Positions 1 to 7,430 of a DNA stretch of 24,330 nt are shown piece by piece; the stretch's first letter is position 1, and every line of letters begins with the position of its first letter. The position numbers and the translations under genes were made by a program. The DNA comes from Synergistaceae bacterium UBA5560 (GTDB taxonomy: Bacteria > Synergistota > Synergistia > Synergistales > Aminiphilaceae): positions 1,852-26,181 of the forward strand of contig DIMS01000065.1 of the NCBI GenBank assembly GCA_002425685.1, in the 5' to 3' direction. The notes below the pieces were generated by a model. That model was given only the letters and a program-made list of their open reading frames with translations, did no database searches and was not told where the DNA came from.

Positions 1-1
1 G

Positions 2-847
2 CTTCTGGCGAAACTGTCCCTCTTCGACGGCGTGCTCTGCCTCCTTAAGGACCGCATGGACCGGGAGGCCCTGGACGCAGCGACGCGCCTCAAGGTACTG
101 AGCAACTACGGCGTCGGCTACGACAACATTGATGTCCCCTACGCGACGGCGAAGGGCATCGTGGTGACCAACACGCCGGACGTGCTCACCGAGGCCACGG
201 CGGACATGGCCTTTGCGCTCCTCCTCGCCGTGGCACGGCGTCTTTCCGAGGCGGAGCGCATCGCCCGGAAAGGGAAATGGGCCTGGGCGCCGGACTTTCT
301 GTTGGGTGCGGACCTGCACGGCGCCACCCTCGGCCTGGTGGGGTTTGGTCGCATCGGCAAGGCCGTGGCCCGGCGGGCGAAGGGGTTCGGCATGCGGCTC
401 CGCTACACCCTGGCCCGTCCTTCCGCCGAGGGGAACGAACTGGGAGCGGTGCACGTGCCGATTCTCGAGGACCTTTTGGCGGAGAGCGATTTCGTCAGCC
501 TGCACGTGCCTCTGGTGGCGGAGACGAGGCGCTTCATGAACGCGGAGCGGTTTCACCGGATGAAGCCCGGGGCGATCTTCGTCAACACCGGCCGGGGCGG
601 CCTGGTGGACCAGGAGGCGCTTGCCCGGGCGCTGAACGAGGGATGGATCGCCGGAGCGGGGTTGGATGTCTTCGATCCGGAACCGCTTCCCGCGGAACAC
701 CCTCTCTTTCGGGCGAAGAACCTTCTTCCGGCGCCGCACATCGGGTCCGCCACGCCGGACGCCCGGAACGGTATGGCGGTCTGCGCCGCCACGAACCTCC
801 TTGCCGTGCTGGAGGGACGAACGCCACCGAATCCCGTTCCGGCCTGA
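2..847 (+). CDS. D-2-hydroxyacid dehydrogenase (glyoxylate reductase/phosphoglycerate dehydrogenase-like), 5'-truncated
   Basis: The frame is open from base 2, so the start lies outside the window; 281 residues are visible of a family usually 310-330 long. A Rossmann dinucleotide motif GFGRIG sits near visible residues 114-119. The three family catalytic residues are present: Arg in NTGRGGLVD (about 198), Glu in DPEP (about 227) and His in PHIGSAT (about 246). Such enzymes reduce 2-oxo acids to D-2-hydroxy acids, or the reverse, with NAD(P)H in the cytoplasm. The substrate cannot be told from sequence; glyoxylate, hydroxypyruvate and 3-phosphoglycerate are all possible. No ACT or other regulatory domain follows the catalytic part, which argues against a classical SerA. 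The nearest internal start (GTG at 32) would remove part of the substrate-binding domain, so it is unlikely to be real. It converges on the beta-propeller gene. Confidence 0.9.
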   Translation, partial: LLAKLSLFDGVLCLLKDRMDREALDAATRLKVLSNYGVGYDNIDVPYATAKGIVVTNTPDVLTEATADMAFALLLAVARRLSEAERIARKGKWAWAPDFLLGADLHGATLGLVGFGRIGKAVARRAKGFGMRLRYTLARPSAEGNELGAVHVPILEDLLAESDFVSLHVPLVAETRRFMNAERFHRMKPGAIFVNTGRGGLVDQEALARALNEGWIAGAGLDVFDPEPLPAEHPLFRAKNLLPAPHIGSATPDARNGMAVCAATNLLAVLEGRTPPNPVPA

Positions 848-1005
848 GCCTCGGCGTGCGCTTCGGCCTGAGCGCGAAACGGACAGGGCGGTCTTTACGG
901 AGGCGTTTTTGCGGAGGCCTTTGCGCTGCGTCGTCGAAGGGGGCGTCGGGCGCGCTTGTGTTCCGACTTCCTTAATGTGGTTTCCGTTCGGCGCACGAAA
1001 GCAAG

Positions 1006-1043
1006 AAAAACCGGGGGGATCTCGATGCACGAGATCCCCCCGG
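1006..1043 (-). terminator. Rho-independent terminator of the PQQ beta-propeller gene
   Basis: A perfect 14-bp inverted repeat (arms 1011-1024 and 1030-1043, loop ATGCA) is followed on the minus strand by TTTTTCTTG. It lies about 40 bases past the stop of the minus-strand beta-propeller gene. The plus-strand side lacks a T-run, so it serves the minus strand mainly, though the stem could also slow plus-strand transcription from the dehydrogenase. A smaller repeat (CGTCA/TGACG, 1045-1061) lies next to it. Confidence 0.85.
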
Positions 1044-1080
1044 TCGTCATTCCTCGTGACGCTCTGAAAAGGGCGGAGCG

Positions 1081-2178
1081 TCAGCGAATGGCGTAGAGAA
1101 CCCCCTCGGTGTCGCCGAAGAGGAGCAGTCCGTCCACAAGGACGGGGGCAGTCACGATCTCGCCGCTTGCCTTGTACGTCCAGAGTTTCCGACCGGAGCG
1201 CGCGTCCAGGGCGTAAAGGTTCCAGTCCGTGCCGCCCACGAAGACCACGCCGTTTGCGTGGGCCGGGGAGGACGTCACGGGGCCGCCCGTCGCGAAGGTC
1301 CAGCGCACGGCTCCCGTTGCGGCATCGAGGGCGTAGACGTTTCCGTCGTCACAGCCCACGAAGAGCGCACCTCCCGCCACGGCAGGGGAGGAGGCGATGG
1401 GTCCCCCGAGAAGGGACTGCCACTTGGGAATGACCCCCTTGATCTGCACGGCGTAGACCTTGCCGTCGAAACTCGCATACCAGACCCAGCCGCCCGAAGT
1501 GGCGGGAGAGGCGTCCACGGAACCGCCAGTGTAGGCGCCCCAGGCTTCCTTGCCCGATGCGGTGTCGATGGCGCGGAAGCGGCCGTCGTGATCCCCGATG
1601 AAGAGGAGATTGTCCGCCACGGCGGCGCTCCCGGCGAACCAGCGTTGCCCCTCGAAGGTCCACTTCACGTTTCCCGACGCGGCGTCGAGGGCGTAGAGCG
1701 TCCCCGCGAAGTTGCCGATGTAGACCGAGCCGCCCGTCACGGCGGGAGAGGCGAAGATGGCGTCTCCCGTGTTGGTGCTCCACTTGACCTTTCCGGATGC
1801 GGTGGAGATGGCGTAGACCGTGCCGCCGTAGGTGCCGAAATAGGCGACGCCCCCCACGACCGCGGGTGAACCGAGGATTGAGCCGTCGGCCTTGAAGCTC
1901 CAGATGGGATTTCCCGTGCGGAGGTTCACCGCGAAAAACTCTCCTTCGGCATTGCCGAAGAAGACCACGTTCCCCACAACGGCGGGGGATCCTGTGATCT
2001 TGGAACTGGTGGGCAGCATCCAGGCGAGCTGTCCCGACGGCAGGGACGTCACCTGAAAATTCCCCGTGTTGCCCGGGTCGCCACGGAACTGGGGCACCGT
2101 GGTCCCCGCGAACGTGGGCAGGGCGAGGATGAGAAGAAACGCCGCGACAATGCACAATCGAAAGCCTCTGGCGCTCAT
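1081..2178 (-). CDS. Exported PQQ-repeat (BamB/quinoprotein-like) beta-propeller protein
   Basis: 365 residues. The start ATG at 2178 has an excellent ribosome site (AGGAGGT, good spacing); the same frame is open much further upstream, but only antisense to or across the ClC gene. Residues 1-24 form a signal peptide ending TFA, with no lipobox cysteine, so the product should be a soluble periplasmic protein and not a BamB-type lipoprotein. The mature part is eight repeats of about 40 residues. Each carries a variant of xSPAVxGGxVYxG followed by LYALDxxSGxxxW, the signature of PQQ-like propeller blades. The repeat is also visible in the DNA as a period of about 120 bases. No attached enzymatic domain is seen. 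A scaffold or ligand-binding role is plausible; an actual PQQ dehydrogenase is unlikely. It has its own promoter and terminator. Confidence 0.88.
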   Translation of the reverse strand: MSARGFRLCIVAAFLLILALPTFAGTTVPQFRGDPGNTGNFQVTSLPSGQLAWMLPTSSKITGSPAVVGNVVFFGNAEGEFFAVNLRTGNPIWSFKADGSILGSPAVVGGVAYFGTYGGTVYAISTASGKVKWSTNTGDAIFASPAVTGGSVYIGNFAGTLYALDAASGNVKWTFEGQRWFAGSAAVADNLLFIGDHDGRFRAIDTASGKEAWGAYTGGSVDASPATSGGWVWYASFDGKVYAVQIKGVIPKWQSLLGGPIASSPAVAGGALFVGCDDGNVYALDAATGAVRWTFATGGPVTSSPAHANGVVFVGGTDWNLYALDARSGRKLWTYKASGEIVTAPVLVDGLLLFGDTEGVLYAIR

Positions 2179-2200
2179 GGTCGTACCTCCTTTCGAACTG

Positions 2201-2223
2201 CGTCGCCGAAAAGCGCGGCGACG
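2201..2223 (-). promoter_or_regulatory. Hairpin in the 5' leader of the beta-propeller gene
   Basis: A perfect 8-bp inverted repeat (CGTCGCCG at 2201-2208, CGGCGACG at 2216-2223, 7-base loop) lies in the predicted leader about ten bases upstream of the ribosome site. It could stabilise the mRNA or affect translation start. The function is inferred. Confidence 0.4.
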
Positions 2224-2290
2224 GACCGGACATGACCGGCTTCCGGTGGTACGGAAAGGGTCAGGTCGGTACTTTTTCATACGTAGGAAT

Positions 2291-2319
2291 ATCATACTCC
2301 CCCTCGCAAAGGGAGACAA
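2291..2319 (-). promoter_or_regulatory. Sigma70-type promoter of the beta-propeller gene
   Basis: On the minus strand a -35 TTGTCT (2319-2314) is separated by exactly 17 bases from a -10 TATGAT (2296-2291). Transcription would start near 2284 and give a leader of about 105 bases, so the propeller gene can be transcribed independently of the upstream ClC gene. Confidence 0.6.
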
Positions 2320-2369
2320 CGCGCCATTTTCCCGGAGCGACGGCTTGCCGAAGCGAGGCGTCGTTCTTG

Positions 2370-3962
2370 TCACCGCCCGAGGGAGGTGCAGCGTCCCGCG
2401 AGCGCGAGGAGCGATTCCCGGACGCTCCTCGCCCGGTGTTCGTCCACAAGGGCGACGAGGCGGTCTCCGGCGAGGATTGTGGTCTCTCCCGAGGGAAGAA
2501 TTTCGGCGGCGCCGCGGATGACGCTCACCAGGAGGCAGCGCCGGGGGAGGCGGATGTCCCGAATGCGCTCCCCGTCCAGAGCAGAGCCGGAGCAGACACT
2601 CACCTCCAGCAGAATTTTTCCCTCCGTCTCGGCCAGATAGTTCCGACGGTGCATCCGCCGGAGAAGGCGGGTGAGCAGCGACTCGTAGACGGGGCGGGCG
2701 CCGAGGAGTTCCGCCGTGACGGAGGCGACGAAGACCACGGCGGAGACACTCAGCAGATGGGAGAGGGAGCCCGTCATCTCCAGAATGAGGAGGATGCCCG
2801 TGAGCGGTGCCCGGACCACGGCGGCGAAGAATCCCGCCATGCCCACCACAAGGAAATTTACGATAACGTCGCTGCCTTGAGGAAAGAAGGGGGCGAAGGC
2901 CAAAGCGTAGACGCTTCCCACCGCTCCGCCTATGGCGAGCATGGGGAAGAAGATACCCCCCGGCGCGCCGGAGCAGAAGCAGAGCAGGGTGAAGGCGAAC
3001 TTTCCTGCGAGCAGGATCGCCGCGGCGGAAAGCGGTGTACCGCCCGCGGCAAGATGTTCGAGCAGCGCGTGCCCTCCGCCGAGGATGAACGGCAGAAGGG
3101 GACCGACGAGCAGTGCTCCCGCCGCGGGAATCAGGATGCGGAGTTCCGGAGGAATCCGGAGCCGTTCCGCGTAGAAAACCTGTCCCTCCAGGACAAGGCG
3201 GCAGAAAAGGGCGCCGCACAGGCCGAGAAGCACTCCAAGGACGAGGAAATGTCCGTAGAAACGGAGGGGAAGATGCTCCAGCCGGGCGAAGTGAAGCACC
3301 GGCGAGAGGCCGAAGAAGCGCTTGGCCAGAAAATCCGCCGAGAGAGATGCCACCATGGCGGAGCCCAGAACGAAGGGCGAAAAGTTCTTGTGGACCTCCT
3401 CAAGGGCGAACATCACACCCGAGAGAGGGGCGTTGAAGGCGGCGGCAAGGCCGGCACTGGCGCCGGCGGTGACGAGGAAACGCTCTTCCACACGGTTTCT
3501 GCCGAGGAAACGGGAGAAACCCTTTGCCGCGGCGGCTCCGAGCTGCACCGACGGCCCTTCCCGTCCCAGGGAGAGCCCCATGCCCACCGCGAGGGCGCCT
3601 CCGACGAACTTGCCCAGGAGAACCCGTCCCCAGTTCATGGAGATCTGTCCCAGCAGTTCTCCCTCTACCTGAGGAATGCCGCTTCCCGAGAGGAGCGGCT
3701 CCGCCTTGACCATTCTCCCCAGCACGAGGGCACCGAGCATCCAGAAGGCGGCTACGAGAATTCCGGAGAAAAGAGTTCCGTCATGGAGTCCGGAGAGGAC
3801 CGAGGCACCGAAATACTCTGCCTTCTGGAGGATGATGCGATAGAGGGTGGAAACGAGCCCCGCCGCGAGTCCCGCGGCAAGGCCCAGAAGCAGGAGGCGG
3901 AGCCGGAGGCTGCCGAAGTCGAGAAAGCGCGCCGCAGGTGGAGGCGCGGAATGTTCGTTCAT
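2370..3962 (-). CDS. ClC-type chloride/proton antiporter with C-terminal RCK_C (TrkA_C) domain
   Basis: 530 residues with many hydrophobic helices. ClC selectivity-filter motifs are clear: GSGIPQ (93-98), GREGP (133-137, gating Glu135) and GAPGGIFFP. The EE pair in FALEEVHKNF (188-189) matches the internal proton-path glutamate of E. coli ClC-ec1, so a proton-coupled antiporter is more likely than a passive channel. The GREGP and GSGIP signatures argue for chloride and not the fluoride-specific ClC-F branch. From about residue 445 the soluble tail resembles an RCK_C/TrkA_C ligand-binding domain, known in a subset of bacterial ClCs. The start ATG overlaps the stop of the Fur-family gene (ATGA), so translation is probably coupled. 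Likely roles are acid resistance or charge compensation at the inner membrane. Confidence 0.92.
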   Translation of the reverse strand: MNEHSAPPPAARFLDFGSLRLRLLLLGLAAGLAAGLVSTLYRIILQKAEYFGASVLSGLHDGTLFSGILVAAFWMLGALVLGRMVKAEPLLSGSGIPQVEGELLGQISMNWGRVLLGKFVGGALAVGMGLSLGREGPSVQLGAAAAKGFSRFLGRNRVEERFLVTAGASAGLAAAFNAPLSGVMFALEEVHKNFSPFVLGSAMVASLSADFLAKRFFGLSPVLHFARLEHLPLRFYGHFLVLGVLLGLCGALFCRLVLEGQVFYAERLRIPPELRILIPAAGALLVGPLLPFILGGGHALLEHLAAGGTPLSAAAILLAGKFAFTLLCFCSGAPGGIFFPMLAIGGAVGSVYALAFAPFFPQGSDVIVNFLVVGMAGFFAAVVRAPLTGILLILEMTGSLSHLLSVSAVVFVASVTAELLGARPVYESLLTRLLRRMHRRNYLAETEGKILLEVSVCSGSALDGERIRDIRLPRRCLLVSVIRGAAEILPSGETTILAGDRLVALVDEHRARSVRESLLALAGRCTSLGR

Positions 3963-4393
3963 GCGTTTTCTTTGCCTTTCGTCCGGGTGCAGGTATCACA
4001 GATTCCGTAAACGATGAGCTGTTTGCCCAGGACGGTGACGCCCTTGGGAACCTCGATGCGGGGAAGAGGCTGTCCCAGGAGACAGACCATGGCTCCGCAG
4101 GAAAGGCAGAGGAAATGAGGATGGTTGCCGGGGCATCCCGGCAACTCCGGGTCGGAGGCGCAGTAACGCCACTGGGCATCGATGCCCTGTGCCTTGTGAA
4201 CCAGCCCGTGTTCCGTCAGGGATTCCAATGTTCGATAAAGCGTCACCTTGTCGCATTTCGGAATCTCCTCGGATCTGGCTGTGAGATCCGCGTGGGAGAG
4301 CGGGCGCCCCTCCCGGAGGAGCAGCACGAGCACTCCCTCCCGTATAGGAGTTGCCCGAAGTCCTGCCTGAAGCAGCATTTCCCGAGGCGTCAC
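3959..4393 (-). CDS. Fur-family metalloregulator
   Basis: 144 residues, a usual Fur length. I chose the GTG at 4393 because GGGAGGGG precedes it at good spacing; the internal ATG at 4378 has no ribosome site. The N-terminal winged helix includes the recognition region CDKVTLYRTLESLTEHGLV (about 47-65). The C-terminal part has two CxxC pairs (C96/C99 and C132/C135) typical of the structural zinc site, and a HPH motif (91-93) that would take part in sensory metal binding. Sequence alone does not separate Fur, Zur, PerR and Mur types. It is the first gene of a two-gene unit with the ClC antiporter, overlapping it by 4 bases. Autoregulation is likely for the family, but I see no convincing palindromic Fur box in the 112 bases upstream. 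Confidence 0.9.
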   Translation of the reverse strand: MTPREMLLQAGLRATPIREGVLVLLLREGRPLSHADLTARSEEIPKCDKVTLYRTLESLTEHGLVHKAQGIDAQWRYCASDPELPGCPGNHPHFLCLSCGAMVCLLGQPLPRIEVPKGVTVLGKQLIVYGICDTCTRTKGKENA

Positions 4394-4505
4394 GTCTTTC
4401 CCCTCCCTTGCCGTACAGTTTCGCCGGACCTTGCATCCTACTGGAGGGTAACGCAAAAAGGGAGCCGGCGCAATGCGACCGGTCCCCCCTACGGAAAATT
4501 CTCTC

Positions 4506-5525
4506 TCAGCGGCGGGTGAATCCACACCGGGGATAGGTGCAGGGAGAGCAGGAGCGGCAGAGTCCGCCCACGCCCCAGGCGCGCACCTCCTTCTCCGTTG
4601 GAACGAGGCCGGCGAAGAGGCGGTCCAGGAGAGGATCGAGGGCGGTGCGCTCGTCGTGGACCACGCAGGCGGGAGCGCCCACCAGCGCCGTTTTGCCCGA
4701 GAAGGCAAGCATGAGCATGGAACCCGGAAGAACCGGAACGCCGCGGAAAACCACGGTTTCCGCGACGCTGCGAATGGCTCCGGGAGTGACGTCGTCGGCA
4801 TCGACGCTCATGCCGCCGGTACAGAGCACGAGGTTTGCCCCCGCCTCAAGGAACGCCCGGATGGCGTCGGCGATTTCCTCCATGCGATCTCCGGCGATGC
4901 GCTGTCCAAGGATTCTTCCGCCGTAGGCTGCGACTTTGCGCTCCAGACGGGGAAGAAAGGCGTCCTTGTTTTTGCCGGAGCGGAACTCCTCGCCGGTAGT
5001 GACGAGTCCCACCGAGAGGGGAAGAAAGGGGTGCAGAGCCAGGGGTTTTGCCAGTGCTTCGGCCCGCTGCACCTGGATTTCCCGCACGGCGAGGGGCAGG
5101 ACCCGAAGAGCTGCGACGCGCTCTCCGGAACGAACGGGAGTCAGCGGGGGCAATGTGGCGAGAATCCAGTCCGGATCATCGTTGATGGCGTCCACAAAGG
5201 TGGGGTCGAAGGCGAGAAGCCCCTCCGCGGTGGCGTGGAGTGCACAGCGTCCCTCGTCGGGGCCATCGAGGCGCAGTTCCGTTCCCCGAAGACGCCCGGC
5301 GAGGCGGATCGCCGCATCGTCCTCGTGCACCTCGTCCGGTTCGAGATCGAGGATGGAGAGGTGTTCCCGCCCCATGGCGCGAAGTTCGGGGAGGTCCTCC
5401 TCTCGCACGATCTGTCCTTTCTTGAATCGGGCTCCCTTATAGCCCGATGCAGGAACGATTTGGGTCAGGTCATGGGAAAGAGGCATACCGAGACAGTGCT
5501 CGACGGGAAGAACGCGAATCTTCAT
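4506..5525 (-). CDS. MoeA-like molybdopterin-binding protein with C-terminal cysteine cluster
   Basis: 339 residues; start ATG at 5525 with AGGAGGAG upstream. Residues about 170-305 form a MoCF/MoaB-type molybdopterin-binding domain with the motif CTGGMSVDADDVTPGAI. The N-terminal 160 residues (HDLTQIVP, KGARFKKGQIVREEDL) match the family of MoeA-related proteins that I recall from anaerobes. The C-terminus has four cysteines (C323, C326, C329, C334) after GGL. From memory of relatives this tail is a family feature and could bind a metal or Fe-S cluster. The exact reaction is not established; a role in molybdenum or tungsten cofactor handling in the cytoplasm is the usual inference. No other cofactor gene is nearby. 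It is divergent from the metallo-hydrolase gene. Confidence 0.85.
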   Translation of the reverse strand: MKIRVLPVEHCLGMPLSHDLTQIVPASGYKGARFKKGQIVREEDLPELRAMGREHLSILDLEPDEVHEDDAAIRLAGRLRGTELRLDGPDEGRCALHATAEGLLAFDPTFVDAINDDPDWILATLPPLTPVRSGERVAALRVLPLAVREIQVQRAEALAKPLALHPFLPLSVGLVTTGEEFRSGKNKDAFLPRLERKVAAYGGRILGQRIAGDRMEEIADAIRAFLEAGANLVLCTGGMSVDADDVTPGAIRSVAETVVFRGVPVLPGSMLMLAFSGKTALVGAPACVVHDERTALDPLLDRLFAGLVPTEKEVRAWGVGGLCRSCSPCTYPRCGFTRR

Positions 5526-5668
5526 GGCTGATCTCCTCCTGCTGTGAAGACGTATCCTTGTGGTAGTATGGAAGATGCAAAATTTCTTTCCGAAACAGTC
5601 CATCCCCTTCCCCCCACTGCTTTCCGCACGTGGGAGATAAAGAAGGGAAGGAGACAGAGCCTGCAATG

Positions 5669-5698
5669 GAGTTGCAACTCGGGCCGGTTCATTATACT
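5669..5698 (+). promoter_or_regulatory. Candidate promoter with palindromic operator for the metallo-hydrolase gene
   Basis: A TATACT -10 (5693-5698) lies 22 bases before the start codon. A possible -35 TTGCAA (5672-5677) is 15 bases upstream, a short spacing. This -35 sits at the centre of a perfect 12-base palindrome GAGTTGCAACTC (5669-5680), which could be a regulator-binding site. The leader would be very short (about 15 bases). Confidence 0.4.
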
Positions 5699-5719
5699 CG
5701 GGCACAAGGGGAGATGTCC

Positions 5720-6532
5720 ATGCTGCTCACTACGGTGACGGATGATCTCTGCGGCAAGGCGGATCTGCTCGGAGAGTGCGGACTCGCCCTCTATCTGGAG
5801 ACGCCGCGGGGAACTGTTCTTTTCGATGCGGGGAGCGGCACGACGATCCTGGGGAACCTGAGAGCCCTCGGCTTTTCGCCCTCCGGAACGGATGCTCTCG
5901 TGTTGAGCCACGGCCACGCGGACCACTCCGGAGGCGTGCCGCAGCTCCTCTCCGTCGGTCTTTCCTGCCCTCTCTGGACTGCTCCGCGCGTCACCGACGC
6001 TCATTATGCTCGCCGGGATGGGATACCGCGCTATATGGGACTGCATCTGGCTCCGGGGGCGCTGGTGGTGCACCCCGTGACGGAGCCTACGCAGGTCCTC
6101 TGCGATGTGTGGGCGTTCCCCGTTCCCGGGGAGAAGCGGGATCCCGATTTTGTTCCCTCCACGCCGCACCTGCTGTTGCGCGAGGGTGAGGAGTATGTCC
6201 CCGATCCCTTCGAGGACGAGCTATCCCTGGTGGTGGAGGGTATCTTCGGAATCAGCGTCATTCTCGGGTGCGCCCACGCGGGAGTGGTGAACATCCTTGA
6301 GGCGGCAGCGGCTTTTTTCGGCACCCGCGCCTTTTATTCCGTCTCGGGAGGCATGCATCTGAAGGGGCAGAACGCGGTCTTTCTGGAACGCACCGTGGAG
6401 ACCCTGCGGAGCCGTTTCGACGTGAAACACTGGCGTCCCTGCCATTGTACGGGTTTTACCGCGGCGGCACGACTTGCGGAAGCGATGGAATCCGTGGAGT
6501 GGGCGGCGTCGGGAAGCCGCGTGGAACTCTAG
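5720..6532 (+). CDS. Metallo-beta-lactamase-fold hydrolase (COG1237-like)
   Basis: 270 residues from the ATG at 5720, which has AAGGGGAG at ideal distance; an ATG at 5714 is too close to that site. The metal-binding motif SHGHADHSGG (H64, H66, D68, H69) is intact. Further metal ligands are expected in GCAHAGVVN and in PCHCTG near the C-terminus. The opening TTVTDDLCG...LLGECGLALYLET and the HCTG end match the family named after 7,8-dihydropterin-6-methyl-4-(ribofuranosyl)aminobenzene 5'-phosphate synthase, found mostly in archaea and anaerobes. The named activity is known for an archaeal member and should not be transferred here without evidence. No signal peptide is seen, so it should be cytoplasmic. 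It is first in a plus-strand run of four genes. Confidence 0.88.
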   Translation: MLLTTVTDDLCGKADLLGECGLALYLETPRGTVLFDAGSGTTILGNLRALGFSPSGTDALVLSHGHADHSGGVPQLLSVGLSCPLWTAPRVTDAHYARRDGIPRYMGLHLAPGALVVHPVTEPTQVLCDVWAFPVPGEKRDPDFVPSTPHLLLREGEEYVPDPFEDELSLVVEGIFGISVILGCAHAGVVNILEAAAAFFGTRAFYSVSGGMHLKGQNAVFLERTVETLRSRFDVKHWRPCHCTGFTAAARLAEAMESVEWAASGSRVEL

Positions 6533-6707
6533 GGGGAAAAGCCGACGGGATCGGGGTGTTTTTCAGGAAAGTCTCCGTGCGAAGGTGCTGCGACAGGCCC
6601 TGTCTCCGCGGTTCTACCGAGGGCGGAGAGGATGCCATGGTGCGGAAGCTCTTCGGACACATCCGGAAACAAAAACGAGGAAAGAGAGCAGAAGGAGGTT
6701 CGACGAC

Positions 6708-7244
6708 ATGAAAAAGCGCCTGGAAGGTATGCGGATTCTCATGTTCGTGGATGATGTCTACGAGGATCTGGAACTCTGGTATCCCAAGCTGCGCCTCGAA
6801 GAAGAGGGTGCCCGGGTGGTGGTGGCCGGCCCTGCGGCGGGCAAGGTCTACGACGGCAAGCACGGCTATCCCTGCAAGGCCGACACGGCCATCGACGACA
6901 TGGCCGAGAACGATTTCGACGCTCTCGTGATCCCCGGAGGATTCGCGCCGGACAAGCTGCGCCGTCTCGAAAAAGTGAAAGATCTCACCCGACGTTTCCA
7001 CGAGTCCGGAAAACTCGTGGCCCACATCTGTCACGCCGGGTGGATTCCCATCTCCGCGGGGATCATGAAGGGTTTCACCTGCACGTCCACGCCGGGCATC
7101 AGGGACGATCTGGTCAACGCCGGAGCGGTCTGGGTGGACGAACCTCTTGTCATCGACCGGAACATGGTGTCCAGCCGCCGTCCCGACGATCTTCCCGACT
7201 TCTGCCGGGGTATTCTGTCGGTGCTCACGGGAGAACCTCTGTAA
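6708..7244 (+). CDS. DJ-1/PfpI family protein
   Basis: 178 residues; start ATG at 6708 with GAAGGAGG at ideal spacing. The fold is the class I glutamine-amidotransferase-like DJ-1/PfpI fold. The nucleophile-elbow cysteine is in AHICHAGW (C108, followed by H109), and the conserved glutamate is in VDDVYEDLELWYP (E19). Known members act as intracellular peptidases, glyoxalases, chaperones or proposed protein deglycases. The CH dyad places it nearer PfpI/YhbO than nitrile hydratases, but the substrate is unknown. It lies 175 bases after the metallo-hydrolase and 186 before the serine dehydratase, so separate transcription is possible. A weak hairpin with a TTTTT run (about 6549-6571) follows the previous gene. 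Confidence 0.9.
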   Translation: MKKRLEGMRILMFVDDVYEDLELWYPKLRLEEEGARVVVAGPAAGKVYDGKHGYPCKADTAIDDMAENDFDALVIPGGFAPDKLRRLEKVKDLTRRFHESGKLVAHICHAGWIPISAGIMKGFTCTSTPGIRDDLVNAGAVWVDEPLVIDRNMVSSRRPDDLPDFCRGILSVLTGEPL

Positions 7245-7247
7245 CTG

Positions 7248-7386
7248 GAGAAATCCGGAAGAGGGGGGAGGCAGCGTCCCGTCAGAATCTTCTTTGTCGA
7301 GGTAGCTCGAGAAATCCGGTAATGAGGGGAAGGCCCCCCGCATTACAAGCCTTGCGGAAGAGAGGCGACCGTGTGCCTCTCTCCGC
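7248..7386 (+). promoter_or_regulatory. Structured, repeat-containing leader upstream of L-serine dehydratase
   Basis: This gap holds an 11-base direct repeat, GAGAAATCCGG, at 7248-7258 and 7309-7319 (61-base period), each copy followed by a purine-rich run. Three inverted repeats follow: TCGAG/CTCGA (7297-7310), GTAATG/CATTAC with an inner GGGG/CCCC (7319-7346), and a strong 12-bp stem with one bulged A (GCGGA-GAGAGGC pairing with GCCTCTCTCCGC, 7354-7386). The last ends 44 bases before the start codon. No U-run follows any stem, so they are not plain terminators. I could not match it to the glycine or other known riboswitches. Confidence 0.4.
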
Positions 7387-7430
7387 GGAGAAACGCTGCC
7401 ACCGGAGATGCCGCGAAGGGACGGAAGACG

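Noticed and set aside
1258..1869. Tandem DNA repeat of about 120 bases
   Set aside because: It is the codon-level trace of the propeller blades and not an independent repeat element.
2179..3219. N-terminal extension of the beta-propeller frame to 712 residues
   Set aside because: The extension lies over the ClC coding region in another frame, has a Pro/Arg-rich composition with no family match, and the ATG at 2178 has a perfect ribosome site and a signal peptide.
2232..4010. 592-residue open frame on the plus strand
   Set aside because: It runs antisense to the ClC gene, with charged low-complexity sequence as expected from high-GC antisense codons and no domain.
4394..4801. Upstream extension of the Fur-family frame to 280 residues
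   Set aside because: It would overlap the MoeA-like gene, and the GTG at 4393 with its ribosome site gives a normal Fur length.
7245..7430. Glycine riboswitch upstream of serine dehydratase
   Set aside because: The tandem repeat looked promising, but the conserved glycine aptamer core sequences are absent.
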